Below, in pieces: positions 59,070 through 64,000 of a stretch of DNA of 64,000 nt. Every line of letters begins with the position of its first letter. The stretch's first letter is position 1. The translations under genes and the position numbers were made by a program. The stretch spans positions 63,972,727-64,036,726 of the forward strand of contig JAKGHH010000007.1 in the NCBI GenBank assembly GCA_022828595.1. The letters are read 5' to 3'. Below the pieces are notes generated by a model, which searched no databases, was not told where the DNA came from, and saw only the letters and a list, made by a program, of their open reading frames with translations. This stretch comes from Nelumbo lutea (lineage: Eukaryota; Streptophyta; Magnoliopsida; Proteales; Nelumbonaceae).

Positions 59070-60441
59070 TGAAGGGATAAGAGATCCATCATAAGGATGG
59101 CCAAACCCTGTATGAAGGTAGGGCAAAATTTTAGAAAAACTGGACATTTCAAGGATCAATCTTGAACTAGGAACCAAACAAAATCTGAACCAAAACAGTA
59201 GGAGAGGGATATACCTGATACGGAGATGCAATATCTCCCAACGAAGGTGTTCACCCCCAAAGAAAGACTCCAAAGACTGCTCCCATTGAAGATGACACAG
59301 TGAATGCTAGAGCAGAATCAGTAGGGTCCGTCCAACGAATCGAATTCTTTAGCAAGAATTCGATGGAGGCAGTGAGCACAACTTCTGATCAGCCTTTCTC
59401 CAAAGACTAATATCAAGACACTTCTTGATCGCTCCTACAAATGATGGAGATCGAACTGGCTATGGTGGAAATCGCAGGGAGAAGATGGCATAGTCACATT
59501 GTTGCTGTCTTCTCTTTGGGTGCTCTGAGATCTGATCTCTGAGATTTCTGGATGGGCTGAGTGGTTTGCCCCCTCCTGCTTTTATAGCCTTAAAGAGAGC
59601 TCCTAATCTCATTAGGAGTTTCCTAATCCAAATCGGTATTTGGATAAGGAGTTCTCTTCAAGAGATAAGGATAAGCCCTTATCTTATCTTCGTATTAGAT
59701 CAGCTCTCTCCAAATCTCATTAGGAGGTTTCCATATCTGATTTCAGATCTGGACTCTCTGAGTGGATAAAGTAAGACCCTATCCTATCTGCTGATCTAAT
59801 CCCAGATCCGCCCCCTTATTTAACTACTCAAACTAGGCCAGTTTGAAATGGGCTTCAGGCCTAATAAGTCTAAGTGCTCAAAGTGCTTCCACCCTGCTAC
59901 CCAGTTGGGTTTCCTTGTACAGCGTGGTACCCAAACATTGATCTACACATCAGCCACATGGGTTCAGCCTAGCCTCTGCTACAAGGCCTGGCTGAATACA
60001 CTGTTAAGGACAATGCACCCCCTGAGCCCATTACATGGACTATTAATGGGCCCAACACTTACACTAAGTGGTCCTTGGGCCAAGCCAACTTATAAAAACC
60101 CAGGACTATGGGTTTAGGGCAATACTGGAAATCTGGTCCAGTTCAAGGTTTCAAGTTAAACCTATAGTGTATGTACCTCGGGTCTCACCCTGGCAGCTGA
60201 AACAGGCCACCCCAACACTTACCGGCACATCAGTGTCAACCTTACCAAGATAAATCTCCCCAGACTTATCCAATAGCTGTGAACATTCTAAACTAACATG
60301 AGTCTCATAAGTGTCCAGTTTAAGGGTATCACACAGAAACACACCACTATAACATGAATCAAATATGTATTTTATTCATTTACAATAAATGTCATAAAGT
60401 ACATCAATCTGATTGGAGCTAAGGGCATACACTGTCTAACA
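59070..60441 (-). repeat. 5' LTR of copia X with internal deletion (1372 bp)
   Basis: Ends are complete (TGTTAGACAGTGTATGCCC at 60441, ATCCCTTCA at 59070), but about 510 bp present in LTR I (about 4885-5393) are missing at 60114. TATA-like CTATAAAAG at 59579-59587. Confidence 0.85.
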
Positions 60442-62194
60442 CGACCGTGGCTCCCTCTTTTGAGTACATAGCTCTTTCAAGAATTTGAAGTAGGCCGGGG
60501 CATGTTGGATCGTGTCGAGGAGAGGGATGTTAATATGGACATGCTTGAAAAATTCCCTGATCTCCTCATTATGGATCTCTTTCTTCTTCCGCAATGGCCC
60601 GGTTGTGAGTGCAGTTGGAAAGGCAACTACAAGTCAGACTATAGGTTCTTCTTCTAAATTTTCCTTTCCTTTTTCTTCCCGGCCCCCCAACTTATGGTCT
60701 TCTTTCTCCTTTTCTTCTTTACTAACTCTCTTTATTTCATACGGGTCCTCTAAAATCCTCTCACTCCTTAAGGTTGTAATAGCTTTGGCATTTTCGAACT
60801 AAGGGTTCTTAGGAGGTGGTCTAATCTGCTGTAGAGGAAAACTTGGTAGATAATTTCTAGGATTCGCAACCGGTTGACTTGGTAATTGACCTAGTTCTCT
60901 CCTCACATTGGCTTCGGCTAGCTGTCCTATTTGGCTCTCTAATCTAGCGATGGGCTGCTGTTGAGTTAGATTCAACTGCTAAATCTACATGAATTTGTCA
61001 TCAATCGTACTGGTTGGAGGAGGTTCTGGGTAAGCCTGATAAGGTTGGACCGGTTGGTTCCTAGGGTACATTTACTGGAATTGGCTCTACACTTGTGGCC
61101 TCTGAAATTGCTGGGCCATGGAGTTAGATGGGTGGTACTACTGGGACTGTGTATTAGGTTGATGTGTCCTCCAAGAAAAGTAACGGTGATTTCTCCTCCC
61201 AGGGTTGTAAGAATTTGAGAATGGGTCATTATTGGGTCTCAAGAAACTTTGGGCTACCTGAACATGTTCTTGGATAAACGGCAGAAACCGGACCGCCGTG
61301 GGACAATCATCAACCTAGTGGGCATGACTGGCACAAATGAAACAAACATCAGGATAGGGTGTAGATGGGCCTGGTTGTTGGTTATAGGTGAAGAATTGAT
61401 CAAGCTTTTGGGCTAGAAGATCTACCCTATCCAATTTTTTAGAGATTGCATTCAAGTCCATTCTTGCCTCGGGCTCTATATTGTTCCTAACTTTGTAGAG
61501 CCCTGCCCTCTTTGAGGGTCCCACTGACCTTTCATAGGAATTCAAGGATGCATTGCTAATGGAGTTTTCACTCAAGGTCTCAAAAAGAGCATACGCTTCA
61601 TCCTCGCTTTTGCTCATAAATGACCCCCACATGATGCCTCCACCATTTGCCTGTATTGATCAGTCAAACCTTCATAAAAGGCTTGGACAAATTGCCACTG
61701 AGACAGGCTATAGTGTGGGCACTTTCTCATCAACTCTTTCATTCTTTCCCAAGACCCGTGAATCTGTTCACTCGGTGTTTTGGTGAATCCAGAAATGACT
61801 CTTCTCATGGTGTTGGTTCATCCTTTAGGGTAGAACTTTCTAAGGAATTCTTGTTGCATTTCTACCCAAGTTCTAATAAGTCTCCTTATAGTTTCCAATC
61901 AGTGCTTGGCCTTATCTTCCAAGGAAAAGGGGAAAAGAGTTAATCTAAGAGCATCATCTTTAAAGTTTTGGATCCTTATAGTGGAACACATTTCCAAAAA
62001 CTCGTCTATGTGTTTGTTTGGGTCCTCACTCGGGTTCCCATAGAAAGAAAGGAGCATCTGGATTGTGCTTGATTTAATCCCGTACTGCAAGGCATGGGTA
62101 TTCAGCATCTGTATGCAGGATGAAGGGTTATTACTGGGTCGGAGTGAAATACTCCTTCAGCTTTCTGGGTTGTGCATCATTGATCCCGGCCATT
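60442..62194 (-). pseudogene. gag: Athila-like gag, decayed
   Basis: Probable start MAGINDAQPRKLKEYFTPTQ at 62194, followed at once by a stop. Motifs in order: EDPNKHIDEFLEMCSTIRI, DDALRLTLFPFSLEDKAKH, SWERMKELMRKCPHYSLSQW (about 61750), FYEGL, MVEASCGG, EDEAYALFETLSENS, and a CCHC knuckle CX2CX4HX4C (about 61310-61355) with a stop inside it. Then come RLESQIGQLAE, AITTLRS and a NIPLLDTIQHAPAYFKFLKE motif near the left end, which leads into protease in intact Athila elements. At least ten stops. The product was the capsid protein. Confidence 0.8.
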
Positions 62195-62698
62195 GAGTTG
62201 CGTTGCTGGTGATGGAGGTATCTCTTTATCTCAAGTATGGTTCTACTATTTCTCTCCTCAGAGATCTCCTTCCCAACATAAAACTCAGAAGTCCCTTTTT
62301 CTTCTTCTTTTTTTTTGAATTTTGAATTTTAAGTTCTAAAATTTAAACTCAAATTTGAAAATTTTCTCTTCTTTTTTTTCTTTTTTCTTTTCTTTTAATT
62401 TTTTGATTTTTTCTTGTTTTTAAGTTGAAATTTAATTTTTTGAAATTTAAATTCATATTTAGATTTTGAAATTTTAATTCAAATTTGAATTTTCTAAATT
62501 TAAAAAAATGCAAGCAATTCAAACACACGACCTACGAGCTAACCTAAGGTTTCCTAAACTAGTGGCTCAACCAACGTTAATCCCCTTAGGTTCACTTGGA
62601 ATTACACTTCCTTTGGTTAGCTAGGTATGTGGTGGGGATGTGGGAGGCTCCCCTTGCTCTCACAAGGACCTAATTAAGTAACCACAAAACACGCTTAG
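62195..62698 (-). other. Leader of the Athila-like element
   Basis: About 500 bp between LTR and gag. 62300-62510 is almost pure A/T with long TTTTCTTTT and AAATTTGAAA runs. The bases next to the LTR (62680-62698), complement CTAAGCGTGTTTTGTGGTTA, hold the place of a PBS; I do not recognise the tRNA. Confidence 0.5.
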
Positions 62699-63220
62699 TG
62701 ATGCGTATTTGCTACACTAGCAAGTGCACTAGCTGCACAAGTAATAGAGTGATGAATGGAGTATCGTTTCCCACAATGACTTATGTAGCAACTACTAGTA
62801 ATATATCAGCCTTCTATTATCTGATTAGCCGAAATGTATATTTAATTCAAATTTGAAATACTAACTAACAAACTATCTCTAACATATTGGATCAAACACC
62901 TTGCATGCAAGTTGAGAAAACAAGCTAAGTATGCACAGAATTGATTCAGCAATTAGTTCCCTAGGCCATTCGATTAGATTAGGATTCAGCTTTGGTTTAG
63001 TGAAACCCCAAGGCAATAAACAGCCTCTCTCAAGTGCATGTTCATTCTATGCATGAGTGATGATTCTTATATTTCTATCAAGAATCTAATCCCTATTCAT
63101 GCATTAAGATCTAGAAATTCTAGGGCCTCATTTCAGATTGAATGAACACCAACCGAATTGTGCAAGTTATCTCTAACCTTGCACTCAATTCGGTTCTTGA
63201 TTAGCAGATCCGAATTTCTA

Positions 63221-63340
63221 GACTCTTTCTCAAGCAGTCTAGAAACTCCAAGAATCAAGAACAATTCGACCAAACAGAAATAACATTGCCTAAATTCTTT
63301 CTCAAGCAATTCAGACATTACAAGAATCAACATCAGTTTG
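63221..63340. repeat. Imperfect two-copy tandem repeat in the Athila-like LTR
   Basis: Both copies contain TTCTTTCTCAAGCA or its near match (TCTTTCTCAAGCAGTC / TCTTTCTCAAGCAATTC), followed by a CAAGAATCAA stretch. Spacing is about 75 bases. Confidence 0.6.
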
Positions 63341-63780
63341 GCTAGTTGTTCTACAATCAAATTTCTATTCAAGAAACATCAAGATTGCATCTAATCCATT
63401 TGAATGAACCTAGAAAGCTAACTACAAATCTGAATTTATAGAAATCATGCTTCAACTACAACAAGAAAGAAAATTAATGGAGAGTTGAACATGAAACCTT
63501 AGCTGATTTCAATTAGCAATGGCGCAAAATAAAAGGAAGAAGACAACCTAGATTGTTCTCCTCCAATGGATTCTTCTCCCAAATTTGATTTCAGCTTCTT
63601 CTCCTCTTGAAGTTGCTTGAATCTCCTTTCTTCTCCTCTCTTGCACCTATCTCTCTCTTCTCCCTCCAAGAATTTGACTCAAAGAGTTTTCTCCCCAAAG
63701 TGTTGAATCACAAGGTGCTGAACCAGCCAAGGAGAGTTTGCAATTCAGGTATTCGAACCCCTTTTCCCTCCAAGATTTCT

Positions 63781-63789
63781 CCTTATATA
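63781..63789 (-). promoter_or_regulatory. TATA box of the Athila-like LTR
   Basis: TATATAAGG on the minus strand, with pyrimidine-rich plus-strand sequence around it. Suitable for the U3 promoter of this LTR. Confidence 0.5.
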
Positions 63790-64000
63790 GTTTTTCCTTC
63801 AGCTCTCTCTCTCCTCTAGAAGTTTCCGCCCTTATCCTCTTTTGAATCTTCTATGGGCTTCTCTTGAGCTGCAAATGAGCCTCCTCCTTGCTGGGCCGAA
63901 TAGGCTCCCTTGGAGGCTGCGGCTAGTCTCTCTTTGGGCTCTCCCAAAGAGTGTAGCATGGACTTCATGGGCCGAATGGCCCTCTCAGCTGGGCCTTTGT

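Larger units (their letters stand above)
57170..60441 (-). mobile_element. Ty1/Copia element X, 5' end only
   Basis: 5' LTR (60441-59070), PBS, leader and the first 60 codons of gag, cut at 57170 by LTR C. The right flank CGACC (60442) is gag of the Athila-like element, into which X was inserted. Confidence 0.85.
60442..64000 (-). mobile_element. Athila-like Ty3/Gypsy element, 5' end
   Basis: 5' LTR (from beyond 64000 to 62699), leader (62698-62195) and gag (62194-60442), cut at 60442 by copia X. Assigned to the Athila type by the gag motifs. Confidence 0.75.
62699..64000 (-). repeat. 5' LTR of the Athila-like element (subfamily D), cut by window edge
   Basis: The element-sense end reads ...CTAGTGTAGCAAATACGCATCA. 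The motif CTAGCAAGTGCACTAG and the following TATCGTTTCCCAC (plus strand) parallel LTR B2 at 31546-31600. TATATAAGG at 63781-63789 on the minus strand. An imperfect duplication with about 75-base period lies at 63221-63340. Confidence 0.7.

Noticed and set aside
62300..62510. A/T-rich block as a possible matrix-attachment site or replication origin
   Set aside because: It is simple TTTTCTTTT/AAATTTGAAA sequence within the Athila-like leader; nothing specific supports such a role.
1..64000. Host genes, tRNA, rRNA, CRISPR, bacterial-type operons
   Set aside because: I looked on both strands; everything with a recognisable product belongs to LTR retrotransposons. The only tRNA-like matches are primer-binding sites.

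Overview
The window is plant nuclear DNA made almost entirely of decayed, partly nested LTR retrotransposons. Evidence for a plant genome: primer-binding sites complementary to the 3' end of initiator-Met tRNA, Ty1/Copia polyproteins of the plant type, Tat-like and Athila-like Ty3/Gypsy remnants, and intron-containing transposon genes. I see no convincing host gene, tRNA, rRNA or CRISPR array. The species cannot be named from the sequence. A 100-base run of N (17206-17305) shows that this is a scaffold.

One Ty1/Copia family dominates. Its members have LTRs of about 1.9 kb (element sense TGTTAGACAG...CTTCA or ...CTTTCA), a PBS TGGTATCAGAGCCA, an unusually long untranslated leader (about 1.7 kb) and one gag-pol frame of about 3.7 kb. 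LTR size plus long leader resembles the Angela/BARE group (inference). I number the copies by position. I (3801-11501), II (11502-17205) and III (17306-24806) lie on the minus strand. IV (24807-30847), V (30848-34082), VI (34083-40692) and VII (40693-49440) lie on the plus strand. VIII (44007-45958) and IX (53432-55366) are solo LTRs. X (57170-60441) is a minus-strand fragment. All coding copies carry stops and frameshifts and none is autonomous.

A second set of LTRs (1.3-1.5 kb, TGATRAG... start) is scattered through these copies: subfamily A at 26989-28532 and 47167-48704 (solo LTRs with 5-bp target-site duplications), B at 1-1114 and 31525-33026, C at 55858-57169. Their 3' motifs resemble the LTR of the Athila-like element at the right edge (60442-64000, minus strand: gag, leader, 5' LTR).

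The most interesting segment is 49441-53431, a Tat-like Ty3/Gypsy element. Protease and reverse transcriptase lie on the plus strand. Downstream, on the opposite strand, is a gene with its own TATA box and two introns whose splicing keeps the frame; its product resembles the plant 'putative gypsy-type transposon' family (PF04195-like). It sits between the pol remnant and the polypurine tract/3' LTR, the place where antisense extra ORFs of Tat elements are found. A related gene remnant at 1161-2150 has an intron at the same position and in the same phase.

Two technical points matter to any user. First, 17306 to about 21660, next to the N gap, is full of small insertions relative to all sister copies and looks like unpolished sequence. 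Second, the missing halves of elements II-V and the strand switch at 24806 do not fit a simple nesting history, so the join around the gap needs checking.
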